DNA of 64,000 nt from Halogeometricum limi (GCF_900115785.1 NZ_FOYS01000007.1:1-64000); one strand, 5' to 3'. Positions 17,281 through 26,299 are shown, counted from the first letter of the stretch. Notes: generated from the sequence alone by a model not told the origin. Translations and numbers: made by a program.

Positions 17281-17652
17281 TCACTCGTCGTCGCGTTCGT
17301 CGGCGTCCTCGTCCGTCTCGACGACGTCGATGACCGAGAGGGGAACGTCGCGGAGTGCGCCGCCGACTTCGCTCTTTGCGATACGGGAGGCATGCTTCTC
17401 GCCGTCGGCGTTGAACACGTCGATTTCGAGGAGCAAGCCCACGAGCGCCGTGTTCGCGGCGATGAACGCGGAGTCGAACGGTTCGCCGCAGGCGGGACAG
17501 CCCGTGACGCCGACTTCCACCTCGACGTACTCTTTGTTCTTGTCGTTCAGTCGCTTGCCCGCCTCGCTGACGGCGACGCCGATGGCGTCGTCGATATCTT
17601 CGACGTCACGGACGAGCCACGCGGCTTCCATCGCGACGAGATAGTTGCTCAT
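17281..17652 (-). CDS. DUF555 (UPF0212) family protein
   Basis: A 123-aa archaeal protein of the DUF555 family. Marks are the N-terminus MSNYLVAMEAAWLVRDVEDI, the EAGKRLN segment, the VTGCPACGEPFDSAF region with a CxxC pair, and IAKSEVGGALRDVPL. The strict conservation across euryarchaea suggests a basic function, but none is established. The ATG at 17652 matches the family start; an upstream extension to 17766 is basic and unlike the family. It may share a transcript direction with the HTH-CBS gene downstream. Confidence 0.92.
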   Translation of the reverse strand: MSNYLVAMEAAWLVRDVEDIDDAIGVAVSEAGKRLNDKNKEYVEVEVGVTGCPACGEPFDSAFIAANTALVGLLLEIDVFNADGEKHASRIAKSEVGGALRDVPLSVIDVVETDEDADERDDE

Positions 17653-17909
17653 AGGCGTCAGTAGCACCACGGGGTTTCGTGTCTTGTGGTTCCGCCGCCA
17701 CGGTGTCAGCGGTTCGCACCGTCCGTCTCGCGGGACGTTCTCGGAGCGGACGTAACCGAGATTCACGGCATAACTTATGCGAACGAGTGAGAGTGCCGAC
17801 AGAACTCCTACGCCGTGAGCGGTCCGAACGCCAGTGAGATTGCGTCGGAGACAAGTGCCGTTTAATCGATAGACAGCGCCGGGATAGGCGAATGTCGTCT
17901 GACGAAACG

Positions 17910-17917
17910 TATATATA
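17910..17917 (+). promoter_or_regulatory. TATA box of the 60-aa membrane protein gene
   Basis: Perfect tatatata about 32 bp before the ATG at 17946. It lies inside the longer frame beginning at 17892 and therefore rules out that start. Confidence 0.7.
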
Positions 17918-17945
17918 CCCCCGACGCGCCTCCCCAGTCAGCGAG

Positions 17946-18128
17946 ATGTTCAACGCGATCTCTCGGACCGTCACGTTCGCCCTCTACCAACTGACGTTGG
18001 CCCTCGGCATCCTCCTCATGCCCGTCGCCCTCCTCGCCCGTCGAGTCGGCGTCCGCCTCCCGGTCGACCGGATGGTCGACGCCGCGGCGTCCGCGTACGA
18101 CCAGACCGACGAACCACGCGGCCGGTAG
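17946..18128 (+). CDS. Small single-helix membrane protein
   Basis: A 60-aa protein MFNAISRTVTFALYQLTLA... with one long hydrophobic helix (about residues 8-30), then an arginine-rich turn and an amphipathic stretch LPVDRMVDAAASAY. The strong TATA box at 17910 fixes the start, since the longer frame from 17892 would contain the promoter. No family name is certain; the pattern is typical of small conserved haloarchaeal membrane proteins. Confidence 0.72.
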   Translation: MFNAISRTVTFALYQLTLALGILLMPVALLARRVGVRLPVDRMVDAAASAYDQTDEPRGR

Positions 18129-18263
18129 TCGGTCGTCTCGTTTCTTCGGACAGCGTCCACACCGGAAGCGACGGCCACGCCGCGACCGCCGACCCAGGAC
18201 GGCCGAAAACCGCCGGTCTGTCGGCCGAACCCGCGGTACGGGCAACAGCGGAGGGAAGGGTGG

Positions 18264-18270
18264 CATTTAT
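18264..18270 (+). promoter_or_regulatory. TATA box of psmB
   Basis: catttat, centred about 29 bp before the ATG at 18296; it excludes the in-frame start at 18260. Confidence 0.6.
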
Positions 18271-18295
18271 CAGCGCCGGGCTTCAAAAGCAGGTA

Positions 18296-19027
18296 ATGCG
18301 TACACCGACGAGCGACGACACCTCTGGCCGCCTCGACCCCCTGAACGGCGACCACTCCGGCGTGTTCGCCCCCGAACTGGGCGAGTTCCCGAACGCCGAG
18401 AATCGCGCGGGAGAGTCGGGAGCACAGGAGACGAAGACGGGGACGACGACGGTCGGTCTGAAGACCGAAGACGGCGTCGTCCTGGCGACCGACATGCGCG
18501 CCAGTCTCGGCTACATGGTCTCCTCGAAGAACGTCCAGAAGGTCGAAGAGATTCACCCGACGGGCGCACTCACCATCGCTGGCTCTGTCTCCGCCGCCCA
18601 ATCGCTCATCCGTTCGATTCGCGCCGAGGTCCGACTGTACGAGTCGCGCCGCGGCGAGGACATGAGCATGCAGGCGCTCTCGACGCTTCTCGGCAACTTC
18701 CTCCGCTCGGGCGCGTTCTACGTCGTCCAGCCCATCCTCGGCGGCGTCGACGCCGAGGGGCCGCACATCTACAGCATCGACCCCGCCGGTTCCATCCTCG
18801 AAGAGGAGTACACCGTCACCGGGTCCGGCAGCCAGTACGCCCTCGGTGTGCTCGAACAGGAGTACTCGAACGACCTGAGCATCGACGAGGCGAAGACCAT
18901 CGCCGCCCGCGCCGTCAAGAGCGCCGTCGAGCGTGACCTGGCCTCCGGGAACGGCATCAACATCTGCGTCGTCACCGAAGACGGCGTCGACATCACCCAG
19001 CACAAGGACTTCGCGGACGTTCTCTAA
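18296..19027 (+). CDS. psmB: Proteasome beta subunit
   Basis: A 243-aa proteolytic subunit of the archaeal 20S proteasome. It has a long 49-residue propeptide, as in other haloarchaea, followed by TTTVGLK. Cleavage after Gly49 would expose catalytic Thr50. Asp66 and Lys82 match the mature Asp17 and Lys33 of the active site. GSGSQYALGVLE near the C-terminal third is the other family mark. The ATG at 18296 is fixed by the TATA box 29 bp upstream. Alpha subunits are not in the window; a PAC2-family assembly-chaperone-like gene occurs at 61282. Confidence 0.96.
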   Translation: MRTPTSDDTSGRLDPLNGDHSGVFAPELGEFPNAENRAGESGAQETKTGTTTVGLKTEDGVVLATDMRASLGYMVSSKNVQKVEEIHPTGALTIAGSVSAAQSLIRSIRAEVRLYESRRGEDMSMQALSTLLGNFLRSGAFYVVQPILGGVDAEGPHIYSIDPAGSILEEEYTVTGSGSQYALGVLEQEYSNDLSIDEAKTIAARAVKSAVERDLASGNGINICVVTEDGVDITQHKDFADVL

Positions 19028-19066
19028 CTCCGGCGACGTTCTCTGCGACTTCGTCTTCGACCGATT

Positions 19067-19080
19067 CGACTCCCGAGTCG
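19067..19080. terminator. Short hairpin between convergent genes
   Basis: Arms cgactc and gagtcg around cc form a 6-bp stem 40 bp after psmB. It faces the end of the convergent ligase-like gene. A terminator role is only suggested by position. Confidence 0.25.
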
Positions 19081-19171
19081 GCGACTGGTCGAACTGTTCG
19101 CGTGTCAGAATCCTCCGTTCCGTCTCTCGCCGGAGAACGCGCGCATCGACCGCCGGCGAAACGGACCGACG

Positions 19172-20701
19172 CTACAGCCAGTCCGCGAACGAACCGTCCA
19201 GTAGCGTCTCGGTCTGTCGGCCGATGTAGTCGCGTTGCATCCGGTAGACGGCGGTGTCGAACGCGTCGCCGTCCGCGAGTCCGTCGCGCACCCGGTCGAG
19301 TTTCCACCCGGCGGGGGTCTGGCCGGACTCGGCGCGAACGCGAAGCGGGGCGACGTATCGGTCGGCTTGCGCCTCCGAACAACCGGCGGACTTCAGCCCG
19401 TCGACGGCGTGTGCGAGCAAGTCGTCGTACACCTCGACCGGGTTCGTCGTCTCGTGGCCGTCGTTGGCTATCCAGCGCTGGCCGCTGTCGAACCCGTCGC
19501 GCATCGCCGCGTAGAAGTTCTCCTTAGCCGTCTCCCAGTCCTGGTTGATCACCGGATGCCCGCGCTTCGGAAGGCTCTCCATCAGCCCCGCGAAGGCGGC
19601 TTGGAAGGCGATGGAGTCGCGGACGGTCGGTTGCGCGGCGATGGGTCGGAACTCGATGCGAGCGTTCGCCGACGACCGCGTCGGGCCGTCGAACACCGGG
19701 CGAACCCACCGCCAGAACGTCCCGTGTTTGCGCCGAAGCGTCGCGAAGGAGTCGTCGAACCGGTCGCCGCGCGGGACGGGCATCGGGACCATCGTCGCGT
19801 CGGCGGCCACTCGGTCGACCGCCTCCTCGATGTCGGTCAGGTCGTCGGGGAACCGAACCTTGTCCGGGCCCTCGGCGTTGAGCACGGACTCGAAGACGGC
19901 GATTCGGTTCTCCATGTAACCGTCCGCCAGAATCTCTTCGGGCGGCGCGTCGTCGTACAGGTCCGGAGGGAACACCGGGGAGTTGACCCCGAGGGCGAGG
20001 AGGGGGCCGGCGATGCGGAGCGCGTAGTTGAAGTACAGCGGAAGGTCGGCGGCGTGTGCGACCTGATAGTGCGGTTGGATGGAGGTGATGAGCGACTCGG
20101 GCATCACCGTGTCGGCGGTGAGTTCGACGTGCGGGGCGTCGACGCTCATCTGGTCGGCGGCGTTCGCGCCGTTGGCCATCGCGTGGTACCGTACGGAGTC
20201 GCTCATGTTCGTCGCGATTCGAACGCCGTCGTCGGAGATGCTGTCGGTGAGGTACTCGCGGGCCGTCTCGCCCGTCGGCGGTATCGTCCAGAGGCCGTCG
20301 CTGACGAGGCGCATCCCCTCCGAAGACGTGCACTGGAGCGCGGCGGTGAGGCGGGCGAGGACTTCCGACTCCTGCGCGCGGAGGCCGTGGGGGTTCAGCG
20401 GTTGGGGACTCGTCGTCATCTCGGCGTTGTGGAGGCCGAGTTCCTTCTCGAAGCCGATGAGTTCGAGGAGGCGGCGAGGGACGCGCATCAGTTCGTTGGA
20501 CCCCTCGTCCTCGGCGGCCCACCGGCCGTCGGCGACGGCGTAGAACTCGTATTCGAGGCCGACGATAGACTGGTGGTTGTCGAACGTCCCAGCCGCCAAC
20601 TCCGATTTCACGACTTCGGCGTCCGCCTCCGCTTGCCGTTCGTACTCCTCGGCGTCGACCGAGAGCACGTCGCGAACGCGGGCCGCAAGCTCGTCGCTCA
20701 T
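19172..20701 (-). CDS. Glutamate-cysteine ligase-like (GCS2 fold) protein
   Basis: A 509-aa protein. The fold marks are SIVGLEYEFYAV near residue 45 (the Glu-x-Glu metal/ATP strand), LGLHNAEMTTSPQPLNPHG, ITSIQPHYQV, and an arginine-containing SSANARIEFRPIAAQPT near residue 355, as in carboxylate-amine ligases. Haloarchaea use gamma-glutamylcysteine as their main thiol and have a shorter dedicated GshA, so this longer relative may be a different amino-acid ligase. The ATG at 20701 gives MSDELAARVRDVLS. It diverges from DNA ligase over 133 bp. Confidence 0.72.
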   Translation of the reverse strand: MSDELAARVRDVLSVDAEEYERQAEADAEVVKSELAAGTFDNHQSIVGLEYEFYAVADGRWAAEDEGSNELMRVPRRLLELIGFEKELGLHNAEMTTSPQPLNPHGLRAQESEVLARLTAALQCTSSEGMRLVSDGLWTIPPTGETAREYLTDSISDDGVRIATNMSDSVRYHAMANGANAADQMSVDAPHVELTADTVMPESLITSIQPHYQVAHAADLPLYFNYALRIAGPLLALGVNSPVFPPDLYDDAPPEEILADGYMENRIAVFESVLNAEGPDKVRFPDDLTDIEEAVDRVAADATMVPMPVPRGDRFDDSFATLRRKHGTFWRWVRPVFDGPTRSSANARIEFRPIAAQPTVRDSIAFQAAFAGLMESLPKRGHPVINQDWETAKENFYAAMRDGFDSGQRWIANDGHETTNPVEVYDDLLAHAVDGLKSAGCSEAQADRYVAPLRVRAESGQTPAGWKLDRVRDGLADGDAFDTAVYRMQRDYIGRQTETLLDGSFADWL

Positions 20702-20802
20702 ACCGCTCTCTGTGCTCCGGTGAGGCTTCAATCCCGTGGCTCCGCCGCGTCTTGGTACTGTCACGCACGTCGACGTCCGCGTGCCACGCGTCGATTCGAG
20801 GG

Positions 20803-20810
20803 GCTTTTTC
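20803..20810 (+). promoter_or_regulatory. TATA-like box of DNA ligase gene
   Basis: gctttttc, centred about 28 bp before the ATG at 20835. It lies inside the longer frame from 20736, supporting the later start. Confidence 0.45.
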
Positions 20811-20834
20811 GTCCGCGGAGACCACCGACGAGCG

Positions 20835-22667
20835 ATGCAGTTCGCCGAGTTCGCCACGCGCGCGTCGGAGATGGAGGCCGAACCCGCAGACCTCGCGACC
20901 GTCGCGTTGGTCCGGGACCTGTTCTGTGACGCCGGCGACGACCTTCCGGTCGTCGTCCGCTTCGTCCACGGCCGCGTCTTCCCGGCGTGGGACTCCACGA
21001 CGCTCGACGTCGGCCCGCGACTCCTCCGCGGAGCTATCGCTCGCGCCGCCGGGCAGAACGTCACGGCCGCGGACGTCGAGGACCGACTCGCCGAGGAAGG
21101 CGAAATCGGCGCCGTCGCCGCCGGCTACGACTTCGGCGGCCAGCGAGGACTCGCCGCGTTCGCGGGCGGCGACGACGACGGACTGACCGTCGCCGAGGTG
21201 GACGAGACGCTCCGCGAACTCGCCGCCGCCGCCGGGTCGGGCAGCGAGGACCGCAAACTCAACACGCTGTTCGGCCTGTTCAACCGCACCACTCCCGAAG
21301 AAGCGCGTTACCTCGCTCGTCTCGTCCTCGGCGAGATGCGAATCGGCGTCGGCGAGGGAACCGTTCGCGACGCCATCGCGGAGGCGTTTTTGGCGGTCGA
21401 GGAGACGGGTGAGACGACGGATTCGGAAGCTGACGACGAGCCAAACGACGAAACGAGAGACGAGACGGACGGCGAAACGAGAGACGAGAGCGAGGAACGC
21501 GCCGCGGCGGACGACGACGAAGACCCCCTCACACGCGCGACGGACGAGCAACTCCGGGCCGTCGAGCGCGCCCTGCAGGTGTCGAACGACCACGGCATGG
21601 TCGCCGCCGTCGCTCGCGACGACGGCGAATCCGGGTTGGCGGACGTCCGCCTCGAAGTCGGGCGGCCGGTGCAGGCGATGCTGGCGCAAGCGGGAACCGC
21701 CGCCGACGCACTCGACGAGTGGGGCGAGGCGGCGGTCGAACGGAAGTTCGACGGCGCGCGCGTCCAGGTCCACGTCGAACCCGACGACGAGGGTGAGACA
21801 GCGGGCGTCTCGCTGTACTCGCGGAACATGGACGACGTGACCGCCGCCCTCCCGGACGTCGTCGAGTTCGTCGAGTCCCGCGTCGACGCGCCCGTCATCC
21901 TCGACGGCGAGGTGGTGGCCGTCGACGACGACGGCGCGCCGCGTCCGTTTCAGGAGATTCTGCGTCGCTTCCGCCGAAAGCACGACGTGGACCGGATGCG
22001 AGACGCGGTCCGGGTCGAACTCCACGCCTTCGACTGTCTGCACGCCGACGGCGAGGACTTGCTCGACGCGCCCGTGACCGAACGGCACGCCCGTCTGAGC
22101 GACGTACTCGACGACGCCGGTGCCGTCTCGGACCTCCTCGTCTCCGACGACGGCGACGAGATAGCCGCCTTCGAGGAGGCCGCGTTGGAGGCGGGCCACG
22201 AGGGAATCATGCTGAAGAACCCCGCGTCGGCGTACTCGCCGGGGAACCGCGGAAAGAACTGGCTGAAGCGAAAGCCCGACGTGGAGACGGTCGACCTCGT
22301 CGTGACGGGTGCGGAGTGGGGTGAGGGTCGGCGAGCGAACCACCTCGGGACGTTCCTGCTCTCCGTGCGCGACGGCGGCGACTACGTCGAAATCGGGAAG
22401 GTGGCGACGGGTATCACCGACGAAGAGTTGGCCGACCTCTCGACGCTTCTCGAACCCGAAATCGTCTCCGAGAACGGCCAGACCGTCGAACTGAACCCGT
22501 CGGTCGTGTTCGAGGTGGGCTACGAGGAGATTCAGGCGTCGCCGACGTACTCCTCGGGGTACGCGCTCCGCTTCCCGCGGTTCGTCGCGGTTCGCGAGGA
22601 CAAGGAAGTCGCCGACGCCGACTCGCTTGCACGAATCGAGCGGTTGGCCGAATCGGAGTCCCGTTAG
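20835..22667 (+). CDS. lig: ATP-dependent DNA ligase
   Basis: A 610-aa replicative-type archaeal DNA ligase. Domains in order: an N-terminal helical DNA-binding domain (residues 1-185), an acidic linker (about 189-232), the adenylation domain with motif I VERKFDGARVQVHV (catalytic Lys304), ILDGEVVAVD, EGIMLKNP, and an OB-fold domain from KNWLKRKP. The linker contains a duplicated Asp/Glu/Arg octapeptide encoded by a 24-bp-period DNA repeat (21449-21489), which is unlike its relatives' usual simple linkers. The stop overlaps the stop of the convergent isomerase gene. Confidence 0.95.
   Translation: MQFAEFATRASEMEAEPADLATVALVRDLFCDAGDDLPVVVRFVHGRVFPAWDSTTLDVGPRLLRGAIARAAGQNVTAADVEDRLAEEGEIGAVAAGYDFGGQRGLAAFAGGDDDGLTVAEVDETLRELAAAAGSGSEDRKLNTLFGLFNRTTPEEARYLARLVLGEMRIGVGEGTVRDAIAEAFLAVEETGETTDSEADDEPNDETRDETDGETRDESEERAAADDDEDPLTRATDEQLRAVERALQVSNDHGMVAAVARDDGESGLADVRLEVGRPVQAMLAQAGTAADALDEWGEAAVERKFDGARVQVHVEPDDEGETAGVSLYSRNMDDVTAALPDVVEFVESRVDAPVILDGEVVAVDDDGAPRPFQEILRRFRRKHDVDRMRDAVRVELHAFDCLHADGEDLLDAPVTERHARLSDVLDDAGAVSDLLVSDDGDEIAAFEEAALEAGHEGIMLKNPASAYSPGNRGKNWLKRKPDVETVDLVVTGAEWGEGRRANHLGTFLLSVRDGGDYVEIGKVATGITDEELADLSTLLEPEIVSENGQTVELNPSVVFEVGYEEIQASPTYSSGYALRFPRFVAVREDKEVADADSLARIERLAESESR
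21449..21489 (+). repeat. Direct repeat in the DNA ligase linker
   Basis: The 17-mer cgaaacgagagacgaga occurs at 21449-21465 and again at 21473-21489. The 24-bp period keeps frame and duplicates eight codons. Confidence 0.7.
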
Positions 22668-23509
22668 AAGTACCGCTCTAGCGCCTCGAACGCCGTCTTC
22701 GCGGCCCAGTCGGGTCGGTCGGGGTAGGTGTACAGTTCGAGGGTGACGAAGCCGTCGTAGCCGATGGAGTCGAGCGAATCGAACACGACGTCGAAGTCCA
22801 AGTCGCCCTCGCCGGGGACGAGGTGGTAGTGCTTGCCGCGGATGCCGCCCGCGATGTCTTCGAGATGGACGCCCGTGATGTGGCCCGCGCTCTTCTCGAT
22901 GCTCTCGCGCAGGTCTTCGCCGTAGACGGCGGCGTGGCCGACGTCTAGGTTGACGCCGAGGTTGTCCCGGCCCACGTCGTCGATGAGCGTCAACACCTCG
23001 TCGGTGCACTCCACGAGGAGTTCGGGTTCGAACTCGATTCCCACCTGCACGCCGCGGGGTTCGGCGTAGTCGAGGATGGCGTGGAGCGACGAGACGAGGT
23101 GGTCGTAGGCTTCGTCCGGCATCGTTCCGGGCAGGGGTCGACCCGAGGAGAGACACACCGACGGTGCGCCCGTCGACGCCGCGAGGTCGATAGCGCGCTT
23201 CGTGTACTCGACGCGCCACGTCCTGCGGTCGGCCTCGGGGTTGATGACGCTCGGTTCGAAGAACGCCGACGGCGGCGCGTCCGAGTAGTAGCCGGAGGCG
23301 GTGTTGGCGTTGACGTTCGAGACGGCGATACCCGTCTCGGCGAGTGCGTCGCCGAGGGCGGCGACGTCGTCGGCGTCGAATTCGGGGAAGTACGCGTGCG
23401 GGACGTCGCCGAGGAGTTCGACTCCCGCGTAGCCGTGGTCGGCGATTCGCCGGACTGCGTCGGGGAGCGTGTGGTTCGTGTACGCGTTCGTGGAGAATGC
23501 GAGTTCCAT
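22664..23509 (-). CDS. TIM-barrel sugar phosphate isomerase/epimerase, EboE-like
   Basis: A 281-aa xylose-isomerase-like TIM barrel (AP endonuclease family 2). Metal ligands of the fold are visible in order: Glu in GIEFEPELLVE, Asp in VNLDVGHAAV, His in GVHLEDIAGG and Glu in VTLELYTYPD. It is the last gene of a minus-strand operon, 7 bp after the UbiA-type gene. The companion set matches bacterial ebo clusters, where an EboE isomerase-like protein occurs. The substrate is unknown. A second, diverged copy lies two genes upstream at 24452. Confidence 0.85.
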   Translation of the reverse strand: MELAFSTNAYTNHTLPDAVRRIADHGYAGVELLGDVPHAYFPEFDADDVAALGDALAETGIAVSNVNANTASGYYSDAPPSAFFEPSVINPEADRRTWRVEYTKRAIDLAASTGAPSVCLSSGRPLPGTMPDEAYDHLVSSLHAILDYAEPRGVQVGIEFEPELLVECTDEVLTLIDDVGRDNLGVNLDVGHAAVYGEDLRESIEKSAGHITGVHLEDIAGGIRGKHYHLVPGEGDLDFDVVFDSLDSIGYDGFVTLELYTYPDRPDWAAKTAFEALERYF

Positions 23510-23516
23510 GGTGTCG

Positions 23517-24449
23517 TTAGCTTACGTCGAAGTACCGAGAGAGCGTCGTCGCCGGAAGCGCGAACGCCGCGGCGGCGAGTGCGAACGCCGGTCCCCCGAC
23601 GACGGCGACGGCGGCGTCGAGGAGGACGATGCCGAGGACGCAGGTGCCGACGGCGGGGCCGACGTTCGAGGGGGCGGGGTCGGCGATGGCCGGGCCGAGT
23701 GCGCGCCAGTCCCACGCGAGAAAGCCCGCGGCGACGACCGTCGCGACGAGTCCGGTCGTCGGCGTGCCGAGAACGGTGGCGACGACGGCGACGACCATCG
23801 CCGCCACCGTCGCGCCGACGCCCGTGAGGGCGACGGCCGACCCCTCACCGCCGCCCGTCTCCGCCTCGGCCATGCGCGTCAACGCGGCGACGTAGCCGAC
23901 GACGGCGGCGGGGAACAGCAACGCGACGGGGTTCAGCGCCGCCGCACCCGCGACGGAGAGGCCCAAGAGGACGTTCAGTCCGCGGGCCGACCCCATAGCG
24001 ATGAATCCGAGCGGTCCGCCCTTCAGCAGACCGTCGTAGAGGACGACGGCGGCGGCGAGAACGAGGGCGGTGAGGCCCGTCGCGAATCCCGACACCGCCG
24101 TGGCGACGCCCACGCCCGCGAGGAGGAAGACGACGCCGAGCGAGAGCGCTTCGGAGCGCCCGACGCGCCCGGACGGAATCGGTCGTTCGGGGCGTTCGCT
24201 GGCGTCTTCGTCCACGTCGGCCACGTCGTTCAGCGTCGTCCCCGCCGCGTAGACGAGTGCCGAAGCGAGACAGAGACCGGCGACGGTAACGGGGTCGACC
24301 GTCGCGCCGAGGGCGACGGCGAGGGCGGCGCCCGCGAGGACGTCCGGCGGGGCCGTGAAGATGTTCGGGAGTCGAATCAGGTCGGCGTAATCGGTCGCGA
24401 CTCGCCGAACCCGGTCGAACGCGAGTGCGTCCTCGACTCCCGTCGCCAT
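23517..24449 (-). CDS. UbiA-family prenyltransferase, EboC-like
   Basis: A 310-aa integral membrane protein with eight to nine hydrophobic segments. The first Asp-rich motif is complete (NDVADVDEDASERPERPIPSG, about residues 88-108) and the second is reduced to YDGLLKGGPLG with the DxxxK pattern. These bind Mg-prenyl diphosphate, so transfer of an isoprenoid chain is expected. An EboC UbiA homologue is a core part of ebo clusters. The ATG at 24449 lies 2 bp from the preceding stop; a GTG at 24461 would overlap it. The acceptor is unknown. Confidence 0.9.
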   Translation of the reverse strand: MATGVEDALAFDRVRRVATDYADLIRLPNIFTAPPDVLAGAALAVALGATVDPVTVAGLCLASALVYAAGTTLNDVADVDEDASERPERPIPSGRVGRSEALSLGVVFLLAGVGVATAVSGFATGLTALVLAAAVVLYDGLLKGGPLGFIAMGSARGLNVLLGLSVAGAAALNPVALLFPAAVVGYVAALTRMAEAETGGGEGSAVALTGVGATVAAMVVAVVATVLGTPTTGLVATVVAAGFLAWDWRALGPAIADPAPSNVGPAVGTCVLGIVLLDAAVAVVGGPAFALAAAAFALPATTLSRYFDVS

Positions 24450-24451
24450 CC

Positions 24452-25288
24452 TCAGGTCCACCCGTGGTCGCGGAGGTAGTCCATCGCGCCCTGCGCCGTC
24501 TCGGCGGCCGTCTCCTGGTACGGGTAGAGTTCGACCGTCACGTAGTCGTCGTAGCCGGAGTCTTCGACCGCTTCGAGGAAGCCGTCGATGTCCATCGCGC
24601 CGTCGCCGAGTTGCGTGTGTTCGTGCTCGCGGTCCGCGGGGATGTCCTCTAAGTGATAGTGTTCGGTGTACGGTCCGAGCGTCTCGACCAGTTCCGCGGG
24701 GTCTTCGTCCACGCAGAACAGGTGGCCGGCGTCGAAGTTACAGCCGATGGCGTCGGAGTCGACGCGGTCCATCAGGTCGAGGAACTGACTCGAAGTCTCT
24801 ATCAGGAGGTCGGGTTCGGGTTCGACCAACAGGTCGACGCCCACCTCCTCCGCGTGCGGGGCGAGTTCGGCGAGAGCGTCGACGAACGTCTCCATGCCCC
24901 ACTCGTAGGACTTCTCCTCGGGGACGGGGCCGCCGGGTTCGATGGAGATGTAGTCGCAGTCGAGTTCGGCGGCGGCGTCGAGGGAGTCGCGCGTGTAGTC
25001 GATACGACGCTGGCGGTAGTCTTCGTCCACCTCGACGAACGAGGGGTGGTGGAAGTCCTCGATAGCCGTCAGCATGAACGCGTTGCAGTTGCTGATGGCG
25101 ACGTCGTTTCTATCGAGTGCCGCGCGAACCTCGTCGTACTCCTCGCCGGTCGCCTCCGGCGGGTAGAGAAACGGCTGGTCGAACAGGAGTTCGATGCCGT
25201 CGTAACCCGCGTCGGCGACGGCGTCTATCGCGCCGACGGTGGAGTACTCCCGGAAGGCGTTCATCGAGAAGCCGAACTGGAGCGACAT
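24452..25288 (-). CDS. TIM-barrel sugar phosphate isomerase/epimerase, second copy
   Basis: A 278-aa TIM barrel with the same four metal-ligand positions as the gene at 22664: Glu in LLVEPEPDLLIE, Asp in CNFDAGHLFC, His in EHYHLEDIPA and Glu in VTVELYPYQE. The two copies differ strongly elsewhere, especially around residues 60-120, so they probably act on different intermediates. It sits between the TatD gene (1-bp gap) and the UbiA gene (2-bp gap), so the four genes are surely one transcript. The function is probably sugar or cyclitol isomerisation. Confidence 0.87.
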   Translation of the reverse strand: MSLQFGFSMNAFREYSTVGAIDAVADAGYDGIELLFDQPFLYPPEATGEEYDEVRAALDRNDVAISNCNAFMLTAIEDFHHPSFVEVDEDYRQRRIDYTRDSLDAAAELDCDYISIEPGGPVPEEKSYEWGMETFVDALAELAPHAEEVGVDLLVEPEPDLLIETSSQFLDLMDRVDSDAIGCNFDAGHLFCVDEDPAELVETLGPYTEHYHLEDIPADREHEHTQLGDGAMDIDGFLEAVEDSGYDDYVTVELYPYQETAAETAQGAMDYLRDHGWT

Positions 25289-25289
25289 C

Positions 25290-26144
25290 TCACTGGCCCT
25301 CGGTGGTCGTCACCGTCTCGTTCGCCGAGGACTCGGCGGCGACGGTGCGGGCGTAGTCGAAGTTCGGCGACTGCGAGAAGAACTCCATCGGGTTCTCGAA
25401 CAGGAGTTTTCGGACGGTGTCGCGTTCCCACCCGGCGTCTATCATGGCGTCGCGCGCCTCGGGGACGGCGAGGGGGTTCGAGTCGTCCCAGTCCGCCGAG
25501 GAGTTGATGATTCGCTTGTCGGTGCCGTACTCTTCGAGGAGCGGCATGACCTCCTCGATGGATATCTTGCCCGGATAGAGCGTGAAGCCGAGCCAACAGT
25601 CCGTCGCGGCCGTCGTCTCCATCGTCCCGGGTTCGTTGTGGTCGATGATGATGCGCTCTTGGGTGACGTCCATCTCCTCGATGATGTCGACGGTCCGAAC
25701 CGCACCTTTCGGCTTCTCCGTGTGCGGGAGGTGGATGATGACCGGTTGTTCGTGTTCTTCGGCGAGGCGGAGTTGCTCGCGGAAGGCCCACTCCTCCTCG
25801 TCGGTCTGGAGGTTGAACCCGATTTCGCCGACGCCGACGACGCGGTCACGCTCTAAGTACTCCGGCAGGCGGTCGATGACCGCTTCGGACATCTCGCGGT
25901 CGACGGCCTCCTTCGGGTTGATGGAGACGGTGACGTAGTGGTCCATCCCGGCGATTCGCTCGGCGCGTTCGGTCTCGAAGTCGATGATGTGCTCGAAGTA
26001 GTCGAAGAACGACTCGGGGTACATCTTGTCCGACCCCGACCAGAACGAGGGTTCGATCACGCACTCGATGCCGGACCGCCGCATCTCGCGGTAGTCGCTC
26101 GTCGTGCGCGAAGTCATGTGCGCGTGGGAGTCGATGAGACGCAT
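25290..26144 (-). CDS. TatD-family metal-dependent hydrolase, EboB-like
   Basis: A 284-aa amidohydrolase-fold enzyme. Metal ligands are IDSHAHM (HxH), Glu in GVGEIGFN, His in VIIHLPHTEK, His in IIIDHNEPG and Asp in NSSADWDDSN. The ATG at 26144 gives MRLIDSHAHM; three extra codons upstream are possible. As the first gene of the operon it diverges from the inositol-phosphate-synthase-like gene over 189 bp. TatD-like EboB proteins are part of ebo clusters; other TatD proteins are nucleases, so the substrate cannot be read from sequence alone. Confidence 0.9.
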   Translation of the reverse strand: MRLIDSHAHMTSRTTSDYREMRRSGIECVIEPSFWSGSDKMYPESFFDYFEHIIDFETERAERIAGMDHYVTVSINPKEAVDREMSEAVIDRLPEYLERDRVVGVGEIGFNLQTDEEEWAFREQLRLAEEHEQPVIIHLPHTEKPKGAVRTVDIIEEMDVTQERIIIDHNEPGTMETTAATDCWLGFTLYPGKISIEEVMPLLEEYGTDKRIINSSADWDDSNPLAVPEARDAMIDAGWERDTVRKLLFENPMEFFSQSPNFDYARTVAAESSANETVTTTEGQ

Positions 26145-26261
26145 AGAGACCACTCCGGACTATACGGGCTTTGTTACCGACGTCATACAGGTTTAGCACC
26201 GGCGAAAGACGGGTCGGAAGCCGTAGTAGCGGACGTTTAACGGCGGGTTGCGATCGCCAGA

Positions 26262-26280
26262 GACGGCCGTTTCAGCCGTC
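26262..26280. promoter_or_regulatory. Inverted repeat in the divergent ebo-like promoter region
   Basis: Arms gacggc and gccgtc separated by cgtttca lie between the two divergent transcription units, 20 bp before the TATA-like box of the synthase gene. It is a candidate operator. Confidence 0.3.
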
Positions 26281-26299
26281 GATTCCACCGAAGCAGATG

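Noticed and set aside
19524-23219. 1231-codon minus-strand frame across the ligase-like and DNA ligase genes
   Set aside because: Same GC-bias artefact; the genes on both strands here have clear motifs in other frames.
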